DNA from: Ruminiclostridium cellobioparum subsp. termitidis CT1112
GTDB taxonomy: Bacteria > Bacillota > Clostridia > Acetivibrionales > DSM-1351
Direction of reading: 5' to 3'
Assembly: GCF_000350485.1 (NCBI RefSeq)
Contig: NZ_AORV01000031.1
Coordinates: 124,001-188,000, forward strand
Length of the DNA stretch: 64,000 bases
In this document: piece by piece, positions 35,304 through 45,141 of the stretch
How the letters are laid out: every line of letters begins with the position of its first letter
How positions within the stretch are numbered: position 1 is the stretch's first letter
Program-made: the position numbers and the translations under genes
Notes under the pieces: model-generated
What the model was told of the DNA's origin: nothing
The model's database searches: none
What the model saw: only the letters and a program-made list of their open reading frames with translations

Positions 35304-36185
35304 TTATGCCGTTTCTCCACCTGTCACCTTGTTGCTTATGATTGAGAGAACAATGGAAATGGCAAATACAAACACCGCTATTGCCATGGCATATCCAAAG
35401 CTTGCGTTCATAGCATGTTTATACATATATGTCAGCAGTACCTCCGAATCTCGGTCCGGGCCGCCGTCGGTCATGACTCTTACTATTGTAAAACTGTTTG
35501 TAATAACGCCATTGATGGCAAATATTATGGTTGTCTTTAGAATGTCCCAGAGCAGGGGTATTGTGATTGTCCAGAAGCTTTGAATCCCTGTGGCACCGTC
35601 AATATCTGCCGCCTCATATATCTCCTTTGATATCCCGTCAATTCCTGCAATGTACATAACCATATAATAGCCGGCAGCCTGCCAGATCATGGTGACCGCA
35701 ATAGCCCACATTACCGTATTCCTGTTTCCCAGAACAGGGATATCAAGATCTGCCATTCCAAACAGATGCAAGACCGGATTAATTATTCCCATTGTGGGAT
35801 GGTATATAAACGACCAGAGAATTGCAATTACAACGAAGGATAAAATACTTGGAAAGAAAAAAACCACTCTATAGAAATTGCTTTCTTTGACCTTTCCCGA
35901 AGTCAGCATGGCTGCAAAAAACAATGCCAGCAAAATTGTCGGTGCTCCGGATACTACCATTAGAAATCCTGTGTTTTTCAATGCTATGTAAAAAACATCA
36001 TCCTGAAACATTGCCTTAAAATTGTCCAGTCCCACAAACTGTGATACATTTCCAAGCCCGCTGTCCTGATACAGGGAGCTTATAAAAACCTTAACCGTGG
36101 GATATATGATAAAAACAGCAAAAAGTATCAAGGCTGGCAGGACACATGCGGCAAGAAATAAATTTCTTTTCAAACTCTTATTCAT
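35304..36185 (-). CDS. Sugar ABC transporter permease (MalF/CUT1-like)
   Basis: 293 residues, six helices. EAA motif: EIYEAADIDGATGIQSFWTITIPLL. N-terminus MNKSLKRNLFLAACVLPALILFAVFIIYP is the usual first helix of this subfamily. It forms the membrane pore with the MalG-like protein encoded downstream, for import of oligosaccharides that the GH29/GH112 enzymes would degrade. Confidence 0.94.
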   Translation of the reverse strand: MNKSLKRNLFLAACVLPALILFAVFIIYPTVKVFISSLYQDSGLGNVSQFVGLDNFKAMFQDDVFYIALKNTGFLMVVSGAPTILLALFFAAMLTSGKVKESNFYRVVFFFPSILSFVVIAILWSFIYHPTMGIINPVLHLFGMADLDIPVLGNRNTVMWAIAVTMIWQAAGYYMVMYIAGIDGISKEIYEAADIDGATGIQSFWTITIPLLWDILKTTIIFAINGVITNSFTIVRVMTDGGPDRDSEVLLTYMYKHAMNASFGYAMAIAVFVFAISIVLSIISNKVTGGETA

Positions 36186-36213
36186 TTATGTTCACACCCT
36201 GTTATAAATTATG

Positions 36214-36235
36214 GCCGGAGGTTTTATCCTCCGGC
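36214..36235 (-). promoter_or_regulatory. Intercistronic hairpin between binding-protein and permease genes
   Basis: Perfect 8-bp arms GCCGGAGG / CCTCCGGC with a 6-base loop. Without a T-run it is better seen as an mRNA stabiliser that keeps binding-protein mRNA in excess of permease mRNA. Confidence 0.65.
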
Positions 36236-36270
36236 GATGTATTGGCGATATATTCTTATACTCTTTGCAA

Positions 36271-37698
36271 TTATTGCGCTTTAGCCAGTTCATCCCTCAC
36301 CTGGGCATAAACCTTCTCCAGTTTGTCTGCGTATTCTTCAACAGTCATTTGTTTGTTCATTATACTTGAAAATGGCTTGTATATTTCATCCGAAATATTT
36401 ATCTTGCTGCCGTTTGCCACCGGCTTAAGAGATGCAACAACCGGCTTCATTCCATCTTCCACCGCCTTGTAACAGTTATATGCCGAAGGGGTTATGTATT
36501 CTTTTACCATCTCTGTTGCTCCCTTAACGGCCATTACCGCTTTTGCCTTTTCACCGTTTAATCTGACAGCCGTATCGGTATAGATGAATTTCATAAATTC
36601 CTTGGCAAGTTCAGGGTTCTTTGATTTTGACGGTATGTACATCTGCTCCACACTTACAAGCGCAATAGTGGGGTCGCCCGCATTAAAACCGGGAACACCT
36701 GCAAATCCGAACTGGAAACCATCCTCTCTCGGGGCATCCTTCATTTCTCCCTCAAACCAGCTGCCGTTTACGCAAAACATTGATTTGCCCTGCATGAATG
36801 CTGTCTGTGCCTGGGTGTGATTAAGTGCGACAGTCCCCTTCATGAGCGCATTATCGGTTCCGGCGATCTTTGAGAATATATCCAGGGTCTTCTTTGCAGC
36901 CTCCGACTTCCAGAAGCCTTCCTTATAGCTTGTAAAATCATCTACCGCCTGTTGTCCCCCTGCGGCATATACGGCAGGAATAAGCACCTCTTCCAGATAT
37001 CCCGGATAAATACCCTGATATGTGAATAAGGCTCTTCCGTCCGCTTTTGCCTTTTCATTCAATGCAAAGAATTCATCCCAGGTTTTGGGAGCCGTATACC
37101 CCTTTTGGTCAAAATATGCCTTGTTGTACCATAAACCCATAACACCGTAATTATAAGGGGCAAGGTATATCTTGCCGTCATCATAGGGTGAACAATAGGG
37201 AGTTTCCAGGAAACCCGGCAAAATCAGGTCTCTTATATTGCTATCCTTATCAAGGGCCTTACTGTCGAAAATATCTGAAATGTCCATTATTGCTTTATCC
37301 TTGATAAGACCCTTTGTTACACCTGATGGGTCTCCGTCATTCAAATAAATAAAATCAGGAGGATTACCCGAGACGATACTTGGCTTTATCATTTCGCCCA
37401 GCTTTGGATTTGCAGTGATATTGATCTTTGTACCGGGATACTGCTCCATGAACTTTTGAGCCAGAGCGTCCCAGAAGTCTCTTCCGTATGCGCCCTGGAA
37501 TACTGCAATATTTAATTCCTTGTTTGCAAACTCTTTTGTTCCGCCAGTTGATCCTGATGCTTCGGTTGAAGCCGCACTGCCTGCCGTAGATTCCTGTGCC
37601 GGCTGCGAAGCCGGTTCCGATCCGCAGCCCACGGCCACGGATGCGGTAAGTCCCAGTACCAGCAGAAGCGACATGCTTTTCTTTAATATGCTTTTCAT
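36271..37698 (-). CDS. Extracellular sugar-binding lipoprotein (CUT1)
   Basis: 475 residues. Signal peptide with lipobox ASVAVGC, Cys25 the lipid site, then a Ser/Thr/Ala-rich linker (about 28-55). The mature domain shows the cluster B/E SBP pattern: NIAVFQGAYGRDFWDALAQKF, the EQYPGTKINI strand, GNPPDFIYLNDG. It binds the ligand outside the cell for the permeases encoded downstream. Its ligand is unknown. It is preceded by the response-regulator gene (37902-39491), also on the minus strand. Confidence 0.94.
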   Translation of the reverse strand: MKSILKKSMSLLLVLGLTASVAVGCGSEPASQPAQESTAGSAASTEASGSTGGTKEFANKELNIAVFQGAYGRDFWDALAQKFMEQYPGTKINITANPKLGEMIKPSIVSGNPPDFIYLNDGDPSGVTKGLIKDKAIMDISDIFDSKALDKDSNIRDLILPGFLETPYCSPYDDGKIYLAPYNYGVMGLWYNKAYFDQKGYTAPKTWDEFFALNEKAKADGRALFTYQGIYPGYLEEVLIPAVYAAGGQQAVDDFTSYKEGFWKSEAAKKTLDIFSKIAGTDNALMKGTVALNHTQAQTAFMQGKSMFCVNGSWFEGEMKDAPREDGFQFGFAGVPGFNAGDPTIALVSVEQMYIPSKSKNPELAKEFMKFIYTDTAVRLNGEKAKAVMAVKGATEMVKEYITPSAYNCYKAVEDGMKPVVASLKPVANGSKINISDEIYKPFSSIMNKQMTVEEYADKLEKVYAQVRDELAKAQ

Positions 37699-37860
37699 TC
37701 CAACCTCTCCTTTTTATAAGTTGTTTTAGTATATTAACAATGATATTACCGGAGCGTACATTATCAAATTAATATTTCTATGAATTATATAGACAATTTT
37801 AAGAGGATTTTGGCAGTACTTTGTGAAAAGACCTTTCATCTGAATTCCTAAAAAAACAAC

Positions 37861-37898
37861 CATGTACTATTTTATGATAATTAATAAAATAGTACATG
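37861..37898 (-). terminator. Terminator of the YesN-like regulator gene
   Basis: Perfect 15-bp arms CATGTACTATTTTAT / ATAAAATAGTACATG, 4 bases after the regulator stop, followed on the minus strand by GGTTGTTTTTTT. Confidence 0.85.
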
Positions 37899-37901
37899 GT
37901 A

Positions 37902-39491
37902 TTAATTTTTATGCTTTATATCCTTTGGAGTGATACCGAAATATTTTTTAAACAATCTGTTGAAGTAAAATTGATCATTGATCCCAACGGCCGATGCAGC
38001 TTCCTTTATAAGAAAATTCTTGGATACCAGGAGCTCATAAGCCTTTTTCAGCTTTAACTCGTTTATATAATCGATCATGCTTTTCCCCACATCCGACTTA
38101 AACACCCTGCAAAGGTATGTGTCTGTCAGATTTACCCTTCTGGCAACCTCTGGAACAGTAATTTTACGGTAAATATTATCTTCTATATATTTCAAGGCTT
38201 CATGGATTTCCTTACGGTATGTTTTCCGGGTTTTAATTCTTTGTACGGCCGTTTCAAATATATTTTTCAAAACAAGCTTCAAAGCCTCTTCACTTTCTGC
38301 GGTAAAAATCACATCTTCATCAGTATTGTATTCATCAAATATCTCCTCGTTGCAAATCCCCAGATTCATTAGCCTTTTTTCCGCATCCCGCAAAACCCTC
38401 TTTATTATTTTCTTAAGTCTGAAGGGATTCAGAAGAGTTTCTTCTCCGACTTTTATTATACTTTCAAAAGTTTTCAATATACCTTCAACATTGCCGCCGG
38501 CAACCTCATTGAAAATACGGTCTGCCGACGATAACGCCAGCTCTTTCACATATTGTTCATTGTCATCCGGTATGCTTTTATTATCGGTACATACATCCGA
38601 AATACTCTCATAAAACATAAGCTCACAGGCTCTTTTACTTCTTCCCGCTTCATTTATCAATGATTGTGCATCCCGGGCAAAAGCTCCGTAAATAACGCCT
38701 ATTTTCAGGTTAAAGTACATATAGGTTATATCCTTGATTCTCTGGGCTGTCTCCTGAGGAGATATTTTAACTTCATCCGTTGGGAAATTCACAGCAACAA
38801 GAGCGGAATTATTCTCAAAATCCAATGCAGATATCCAATTGGATTTGTTGAATATATTACCGGCAATATTCTTAATAATTTCCCCCACTTTTTGCCCGGT
38901 CTTTTCCAGAGCTGCCCGGTCCCCGCACCTGACCACAAATACCTGAATACATTCATTCCGCCCTGAAGCAAACATTCCGGAAACTGCCCCGGCTTGGGCT
39001 GCCGCTTCGTTTTCTGGCCGGAACCACAGCTTGTACAGGCAGTTATATCTCTCAAATTCAATGTCCTTCATACTTATTTGAGGAACAGCTTCCTTCCCTC
39101 TTCTGGAGTCAAGCTTTTCCTTTATCTCATACAAAACCCTCATAAATTCCTCAGAGCTTACAGTTACCTTAAGAATATAGTCATGGGCTCCGTATTTCAT
39201 AGCTTCCCTGACGAGCTCAAAATCATTGTAATTGCTCAAAACCAAAATTTCTCCGTCATAATTCATATCCTTAAGCTTTTTTATCAGTTCAATTCCGTCC
39301 ATATGGGGCATTTTTAAATCTGTAATTATTATATCCGGCCTGGTTTTCTCACATATTTCAAGGGCTCGTGAGCCGTCGGATGCCGTACCTAAAAGCTGAA
39401 ATCCACTGTCCGCCCAATTGATCATGGATTTTATGGCAAGCTTTACAATCTTTTCATCATCCACGATTAAGATACTGTACATTATCATCAC
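37902..39491 (-). CDS. YesN-type response regulator with AraC DNA-binding domain
   Basis: 529 residues. Receiver 1-125 with Asp58 in IIITDLKMPHMDG and LSNYND; a long connector; two helix-turn-helix motifs (about 420-525) including VTVPEVARRVNLTDTYLCRVFKSD and ASAVGINDQFYFNRLFKKYFGITP, the AraC signature. It overlaps the kinase gene by 26-35 bases (start at 39491 or the ATG at 39482, nearer the optimum after GGGAGGG). It presumably activates the adjacent importer and glycosidase genes. Confidence 0.94.
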   Translation of the reverse strand: MMIMYSILIVDDEKIVKLAIKSMINWADSGFQLLGTASDGSRALEICEKTRPDIIITDLKMPHMDGIELIKKLKDMNYDGEILVLSNYNDFELVREAMKYGAHDYILKVTVSSEEFMRVLYEIKEKLDSRRGKEAVPQISMKDIEFERYNCLYKLWFRPENEAAAQAGAVSGMFASGRNECIQVFVVRCGDRAALEKTGQKVGEIIKNIAGNIFNKSNWISALDFENNSALVAVNFPTDEVKISPQETAQRIKDITYMYFNLKIGVIYGAFARDAQSLINEAGRSKRACELMFYESISDVCTDNKSIPDDNEQYVKELALSSADRIFNEVAGGNVEGILKTFESIIKVGEETLLNPFRLKKIIKRVLRDAEKRLMNLGICNEEIFDEYNTDEDVIFTAESEEALKLVLKNIFETAVQRIKTRKTYRKEIHEALKYIEDNIYRKITVPEVARRVNLTDTYLCRVFKSDVGKSMIDYINELKLKKAYELLVSKNFLIKEAASAVGINDQFYFNRLFKKYFGITPKDIKHKN

Positions 39492-41349
39492 CCTCCCATA
39501 GAATCAAAGGCAGAATTATTTCGGTAACGGTTCCTTTGCCCTTTTTACTTTTTGTTGTGAGCCCATAGCCATCTCCAAAGTTGAGTTTGATTCTCTCGTT
39601 CACGTTTTCTATTCCTATTCCGGACAGCTTGTTCTTCCTGGATTCCCCATCCATACTTTCAGTATCAAAACCCTTCCCGTCATCAGCTATCCGTATAAGG
39701 AGCACGTCTTCAATATTGCCTGCGGATATTTTTATGCTTACTGTCCTTTCATCCTCATCAATCCCATGAATAATGGAATTTTCAACTATGGGCTGTAAAA
39801 GGAATTTTATAACCATGCACTTTTCCAATCCTTTTTCTATTTCATAACTTAATGAGAAGGAGTTGGCATAACGGATTCCCTGAATAGTGGCATAGTTGTT
39901 TAAATTTTCTATTTCCTTTTCCAAAGGTATGATTTCTTCCTTATTCAGTATGGTGTCCTTCAATAAACCTGAAAGAGCTCCCAGCCCATCTTCAAGAGTT
40001 TTATTACCGCTGAGCATGGCAGACCATTTGAGAGAATTGAGGGTGTTAAACAGGAAATGAGGATTTATTTGAGCCTGGAGCATCTTCAATTCGGCTTCCC
40101 TTTTTCTGAAATGCTGTCTCTCAATTTCTACAATCAAAGCTTTCAGTCTTTCAACCATTGCCTTAATATTAAAAGTCAATTCACTTATTTCATCGTTATA
40201 CCTGTCGTCAATTTCTTCCTCCAGATTTCCGTCCCTTATGTTTTTTGCCGAGTGCAGCAGTGATTTCAACGGTATGGAAACACTTGCATAAATAATGAGA
40301 GACAGGATTATTGAAGCAGAAATGACAATAATGCTTGCAAATATGACATTATTCTTGACCTCGCTGGATTGCGAGCTTATAAACCTGTATGGGATCTTTC
40401 CGACTATATACCAGTCGAGAGAAGGTAAAAATGACCCGGCCACCAGGAAATCCCCCTCGGGAAACCTGTATCTGAAGGTATTGTTGTTTTTAAGATAGTT
40501 ATTGTATATTTGAGTCTTAAGGTTGTTGTCCTTTATGAAAGTATCTTTTTTTATACTGCCTGAAACGGTGGAAACCACCGCTCCGTCGCTCCTCATGATG
40601 AACAGGTCGCTGCCCTTCCCAAGGTCTATGTTTTTATAGGTATTCTGTGCAAATATTCTTTCGTCGATGACTATTAACAGATAACCCCGTTTTTCCAGAT
40701 AGCTGTGTTTTGAATATACCACCCTGCTGAGCACTATACAGCTGTTCCCAAGGTTTGATCCAAGTCTTGTCCAATATGTGTTTCCTACGGCATTGTCGGT
40801 ATGCTTTATTATATCAATTATGTCGTTCTCATTGAAAATCTCGTATCCAAGGTCATAAAATATATTTCCATCGGGAAATCTGATACTTATATTCTTGACG
40901 TTTTTATAGTTGAACAGCTCTCTGCTGAATTTATTTGTCAGCAGCTCCATCAGTTTGTTCTTGCTCACATCATTCATATCATTGAACTTGATGATCCCAT
41001 CCTGTACATCGTCATTCATAATAATTGATTCGCTTAATTTCTCATACTGATCCGTTTCGTTCTTTACATTTTTTGTGATTTCCTGAACTAATTGACCGGA
41101 ATATGAGTTAAGTTTCGATGTGATGGATTTCTCGTAATTAGAGTTGGAATAGGTTCCTACAAGAGCGATTGGAAGCACCGAAATAAGCAGAAAACCAAGA
41201 AAAATACGCTGTATAATGGGTATTTTTCTCACTTTTAAAATAAAAGCAATTGATTTATTCTTAGCAATTTTATAGAAACGCACCCTTGCGTAATCAGTAT
41301 TTTTGGCTCCACCAAGTTTATGTTTCATAATATGCACCATCATACGCAA
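39457..41349 (-). CDS. YesM-type sensor histidine kinase
   Basis: About 630 residues. Membrane segments near 45-67 and 330-352 bracket an extracellular Cache-like domain. HAMP follows, then His_kinase (QAQINPHFLFNTLNSLKW, His near 433) and HATPase (VENSIIHGI, DDGKGF, GIGIENVNERI). It senses an extracellular glycan or a loaded binding protein and signals to the YesN-like regulator. The ribosome site is weak; ATG at 41328 (behind GGTG) is an alternative start to the TTG at 41349. Confidence 0.92.
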   Translation of the reverse strand: MRMMVHIMKHKLGGAKNTDYARVRFYKIAKNKSIAFILKVRKIPIIQRIFLGFLLISVLPIALVGTYSNSNYEKSITSKLNSYSGQLVQEITKNVKNETDQYEKLSESIIMNDDVQDGIIKFNDMNDVSKNKLMELLTNKFSRELFNYKNVKNISIRFPDGNIFYDLGYEIFNENDIIDIIKHTDNAVGNTYWTRLGSNLGNSCIVLSRVVYSKHSYLEKRGYLLIVIDERIFAQNTYKNIDLGKGSDLFIMRSDGAVVSTVSGSIKKDTFIKDNNLKTQIYNNYLKNNNTFRYRFPEGDFLVAGSFLPSLDWYIVGKIPYRFISSQSSEVKNNVIFASIIVISASIILSLIIYASVSIPLKSLLHSAKNIRDGNLEEEIDDRYNDEISELTFNIKAMVERLKALIVEIERQHFRKREAELKMLQAQINPHFLFNTLNSLKWSAMLSGNKTLEDGLGALSGLLKDTILNKEEIIPLEKEIENLNNYATIQGIRYANSFSLSYEIEKGLEKCMVIKFLLQPIVENSIIHGIDEDERTVSIKISAGNIEDVLLIRIADDGKGFDTESMDGESRKNKLSGIGIENVNERIKLNFGDGYGLTTKSKKGKGTVTEIILPLILWEGDDNVQYLNRG

Positions 41350-41456
41350 ATTTATTTTTTATTATCTACTAAAATGTGATTCTATCAAATATTTAACGTT
41401 ATTGCAAACCATAATACGGAAATAGCGGGTTATCTATCTCCAAATTAACAACTTTA

Positions 41457-42821
41457 TTATTTAAATAGTACACTTATTTCAGCATTGATTTTCTGCGGGT
41501 CAACAGGCCCGGCCGGTGCATTGCCAAGTGAATACCTCTGCTTCAGCTCCAGCACCCTGTAAACACTTCCATCCAGCCTCCCGGTACTGATCTGCCCTGT
41601 TTGTGCGGCAGCCAGCAGAGCTTTTATGACTGTCTCCTGCTTGTCAAAGCCGTGGCAGACCAGCACTATGTCGGCACCGGCCTGAATGGATTTTACTGCC
41701 GCCCCGCCCATGTCGTAGTTCTTCTCTATGGCACCCATGGTAAAATCATCTGTGATAACGACGCCATTAAAGTTCATATCTGTTCTCAATAAGTCTGTAA
41801 TAACAGCTTTGGAGAAGGAGGCAGGGTTTTCCGGGTCAAGTTTGGGAAGCAATATATGGGCTATCATAATGGCGTCAACACTATTTTCAATAGCCGCCTT
41901 AAACGGCACTAACTCAAAGCTTTCCAGCCTTTTGAGATCATGGTTCACCCGGGGCAGGCCTACGTGGGAATCCACCGAGGTATCCCCATGGCCCGGGAAA
42001 TGCTTGACAACCGAAATAACATTTTCAGCCCTGATACCCTTCATGGTTTCTATTCCCAGTCTGCTGACCAGGCCGGCGGTTGTTCCGAAGGACCGGTCAC
42101 CGATCACGGGGTTTTTAGGATTGCTGTTTATGTCCACTACAGGAGCAAAGTCCATATTAAAACCAAATGAGCTCAGTTCTCTCCCCAATATGTTTCCTAT
42201 CTGATAGGACAGGGAACTGTCGTTTTTTTGTCCTATTACTTTGTTGGAGGGGAATTTTTTAAATTCATCTGGAAGCCTGGACACTCTGCCGCCTTCCTCA
42301 TCCACCGACAGGAACATGGGCACTTTATTTAAGGCCGCATTTGTCTCTTTCAGCGAATTAAGCAGAGTCAACAGCTGGGCGGAATCCTGTATGTTCTTTT
42401 TAAATAAAATAAACCCGCCTGCATGGTATTTCTCCATGAGCTGCTTTGAGTGTTCGTCATTTTCATAGCCGTCCACACCCACAATTACCAGCTGACCCAC
42501 TTTTTCTTCAAGGGTCATACTGTCAATCAAAGCTTTAATTTGATCGGTCTGGCTGTCCTGCCCCGGTTCTGCCGTATCCGGACTGTTCTGTGCGGTTGTA
42601 TTTCCGGGACCTCCGGTCATTCCCGAAGTTGCGGCAGAAGTGCTTTCAGCTGCTCCGCCCGGCCTTGTGCCGCCCGAAGGTTTCAACACCTGGGGCAGGC
42701 CAAGGTTCTGTACCAGCACATACCCCAATACAACTACTGCCACTGCTGTCAGTGATAATCCGATTCCAACCCTGGATCTTCTTTTCCTTCTGTAGGTTTC
42801 TTTCCTGCTGCCCTTATTCAT
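41457..42821 (-). CDS. GH3 beta-N-acetylhexosaminidase (NagZ-type), membrane-anchored
   Basis: 454 residues. A basic start and a membrane helix (about 19-40), then a Ser/Thr/Gly/Pro-rich linker to about 90. The GH3 barrel contains FLSVDEEGGRVSRLP, GDRSFG and KHFPGHGDTSVDSH (near 275, whose His is part of the NagZ Asp-His dyad), with the nucleophile Asp in ITDDFTMGAI (near 357). It removes beta-linked GlcNAc from muropeptides or chitin-like or glycoprotein glycans outside the membrane. The anchored form suits cell-wall or glycan trimming. Own transcription unit. Confidence 0.92.
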   Translation of the reverse strand: MNKGSRKETYRRKRRSRVGIGLSLTAVAVVVLGYVLVQNLGLPQVLKPSGGTRPGGAAESTSAATSGMTGGPGNTTAQNSPDTAEPGQDSQTDQIKALIDSMTLEEKVGQLVIVGVDGYENDEHSKQLMEKYHAGGFILFKKNIQDSAQLLTLLNSLKETNAALNKVPMFLSVDEEGGRVSRLPDEFKKFPSNKVIGQKNDSSLSYQIGNILGRELSSFGFNMDFAPVVDINSNPKNPVIGDRSFGTTAGLVSRLGIETMKGIRAENVISVVKHFPGHGDTSVDSHVGLPRVNHDLKRLESFELVPFKAAIENSVDAIMIAHILLPKLDPENPASFSKAVITDLLRTDMNFNGVVITDDFTMGAIEKNYDMGGAAVKSIQAGADIVLVCHGFDKQETVIKALLAAAQTGQISTGRLDGSVYRVLELKQRYSLGNAPAGPVDPQKINAEISVLFK

Positions 42822-42914
42822 AAGCCTCCATTATATAAGATTCATAGTTATATTTGCTTTTATATAATTATATGCCTCCTGACCGCAAAGTACCAGACCG
42901 GCACACCTATCACA

Positions 42915-42965
42915 AAACCCCGTTCACCGGACACTGACCAGGCATGTATCCGTTTAACGGGGTTT
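42915..42965 (-). terminator. Terminator after the GH3 glycosidase gene
   Basis: Outer arms AAACCCCGTT / AACGGGGTTT (10 bp) around an irregular loop of about 31 bases. The T-run is longer on the plus strand, so it may also act against read-through from the other side. Confidence 0.6.
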
Positions 42966-42996
42966 TTTTAATTTATATTAAATTTCAGTTATGCGT

Positions 42997-45141
42997 TTAT
43001 TCAACTGTAAACGTCACTTCCAGCGGCGCCTTGCCATTGAGCCCGGTGCTGACTTTGTCGGGCTGTGTTCCGCCCACAAAGAGGGTGAAATCACCGTTTT
43101 CAACATAGCGCTTTCCTTCTTCATCCACAAGCATCATTGCCCTGGAGTCAATCTCAAAGCCGACTGTCCTTTGCTCCCCGCTCTTCAGGTGTATGCGCTT
43201 AAAGCCGCACAGACTGTGATTGGGTACTCTTACTGATGCCTTCAAATCTTTGATATAAACCTGAACGACTTCATCGGAATCCCTGCTTCCGGTATTCCTG
43301 ACATCCACACTGACCGTTATGCTATCTCCGTTCTTGATCCTTGAGCTGGAGCAGGCCGGGTTTGAATATTCAAAATTTGTGTAGCTCATACCAAAACCAA
43401 AAGGATACAGAGCATCCTGTTTCATGAACTTATAAGTCCTGTTTTCCATTGAATAGTCTTTGAAATCCGGCAGTTCTTCGGTTGACTTATAGAAAGTCAC
43501 GGGCAGTCTTCCCGCAGGCGAATAATCTCCGAACAGCATTTCAGCGAAAGCCTGACCGCCCCTTGAACCGGGATACCAGCACTGTACAATTGCCGCTGCC
43601 TTGTGGGCGGCATTTCCTATGCTGAGTGCACTGCCTGAAACAAGGGCCACGATTGTGGGCTTGCCGGTTTCAAGAATTGCATCCAAAAGCTTTCTCTGTG
43701 ATTCCGGGAGATTAAGGTCGGTCTTGTCTCCTCCGGCATCAAGGATTGCCGTACCCTGGTCGTTCTGCTCTCCCTCAACTGATGCGTCAAGCCCCAGACA
43801 GAGAACGACAACATCACTGCGTTGGGCAGCCGACACGGCTTCCTTCAGCCTGTCTCCGGGAAGTGCCAGATCTTCCTCCCTGTTCATGTGGAGGTGGCTG
43901 CCCAGAGCATACCATACACGGGTTTCAGGTAATACCCTGTTTCTGATGCCATCCAGCAGGGTTATACTGTGGGACGGAGTACCGCTGTAATTTGCTATCA
44001 AAGCCAGATCACTTGCAGCATTTGGTCCGATAACAGCTATATTCCTTATCTTGCCCGCCTCCAAAGGCAGCAGTCCGTTATTCTTCAGCAATACCATGGA
44101 TTTTCTGGAGGCATCAAGTGATAGCTCATTATGTTCCTTGCAGTCATTTATTTCATAAGGTATGCTGTCGAATTCGCAGTCATTGTCAAACATACCAAGT
44201 CTCATTCTGGTAGTCATAACCCTGACTGCAGCACGGTCAATATCCTCTTCGGTAATCAGGCCTTCTTTTAAGGACAATAGAAGCAAGAGATAAATATTTC
44301 CGCAGTTCAGGTCACATCCACTTTTTATGGCCAGTGCAGCAGATTCGGTTGGAGTCTTTGTCACTCCATGGCCCTCATGGAAATCCTTAATTGCCCAGCA
44401 GTCCGAAACCACATGGCCGTCAAAGCCCCAGGAATCCCTGAGAATGTCCTGCAGCAGTGTTTTGCTTCCGTTGCAGGGTTCTCCGTTGGTCCTGTTGTAG
44501 GCACCCATCACCGCTTCAACTTTGGCTTCCTTTACAAGTGCTTCAAACGCAGGAAGATATGTTTCGAACATATCCTGTTTTGAGGCTATAGCGTCAAAAT
44601 GATGCCTGTCATCCTCGGGTCCGCTGTGTACTGCAAAATGCTTTGCACAGGCTGCCGCCTTCAGATGTTTCCCGCTGCCCTGGAGCCCCTTTACAAAAGC
44701 CACCCCAAGCCTTGAAGTAAGATACGGATCTTCCCCGTAGGTTTCATGTCCCCGTCCCCACCTGGGATCTCTGAAAATATTTACATTAGGTGACCAGAAG
44801 GTAATTCCCTTATATATGTCACGGTCGTCTTTCCTTGAACTTTCATTGTACTTCGCTCTTCCCTCTGTTGCGATGACATCAGCGATTTTTTGCAGATACT
44901 CATCATCAAAAATGGCCGCCAGACCTATTGCCTGTGGAAATACCGTAGCAACACCCGCTCTGGCAACTCCGTGAAGCGCTTCATTCCACCAGTTATACCT
45001 GGGGACATCCAATCTTTCAACCGCCTGTGCATCGTATCTAAGCTGTGCTGCCTTTTCCTCAAGCGTCATCCTCGACACCAGGTCAGCCGCTCTTTCTTTG
45101 AAGGAAAGTGATTTGTCCAAATATTTCGGCTTTTGTTCCAT
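42997..45141 (-). CDS. GH3 beta-xylosidase/beta-glucosidase-type glycosidase
   Basis: 714 residues, no signal peptide, so cytosolic. YNWWNEALHGVA and FPQAIGLAAIFDD near the start, RDPRWGRGHETYGEDP, KHFAVHSGPEDDRHHFD and the nucleophile region VVSDCWAIKDFHEG (Asp near 242) are GH3 marks, and the YNWWNEALHGVA form is usual in beta-xylosidases. Middle (alpha/beta)6 and fibronectin-like C-terminal domains are present. Substrate could be xylo- or gluco-oligosaccharides. GGAGG lies seven bases before the ATG. It follows the second importer operon. Confidence 0.9.
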   Translation of the reverse strand: MEQKPKYLDKSLSFKERAADLVSRMTLEEKAAQLRYDAQAVERLDVPRYNWWNEALHGVARAGVATVFPQAIGLAAIFDDEYLQKIADVIATEGRAKYNESSRKDDRDIYKGITFWSPNVNIFRDPRWGRGHETYGEDPYLTSRLGVAFVKGLQGSGKHLKAAACAKHFAVHSGPEDDRHHFDAIASKQDMFETYLPAFEALVKEAKVEAVMGAYNRTNGEPCNGSKTLLQDILRDSWGFDGHVVSDCWAIKDFHEGHGVTKTPTESAALAIKSGCDLNCGNIYLLLLLSLKEGLITEEDIDRAAVRVMTTRMRLGMFDNDCEFDSIPYEINDCKEHNELSLDASRKSMVLLKNNGLLPLEAGKIRNIAVIGPNAASDLALIANYSGTPSHSITLLDGIRNRVLPETRVWYALGSHLHMNREEDLALPGDRLKEAVSAAQRSDVVVLCLGLDASVEGEQNDQGTAILDAGGDKTDLNLPESQRKLLDAILETGKPTIVALVSGSALSIGNAAHKAAAIVQCWYPGSRGGQAFAEMLFGDYSPAGRLPVTFYKSTEELPDFKDYSMENRTYKFMKQDALYPFGFGMSYTNFEYSNPACSSSRIKNGDSITVSVDVRNTGSRDSDEVVQVYIKDLKASVRVPNHSLCGFKRIHLKSGEQRTVGFEIDSRAMMLVDEEGKRYVENGDFTLFVGGTQPDKVSTGLNGKAPLEVTFTVE

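Noticed and set aside
42900-42970. Riboswitch before the GH3 genes
   Set aside because: It is a plain hairpin with a T-run at a gene end, better read as a terminator.
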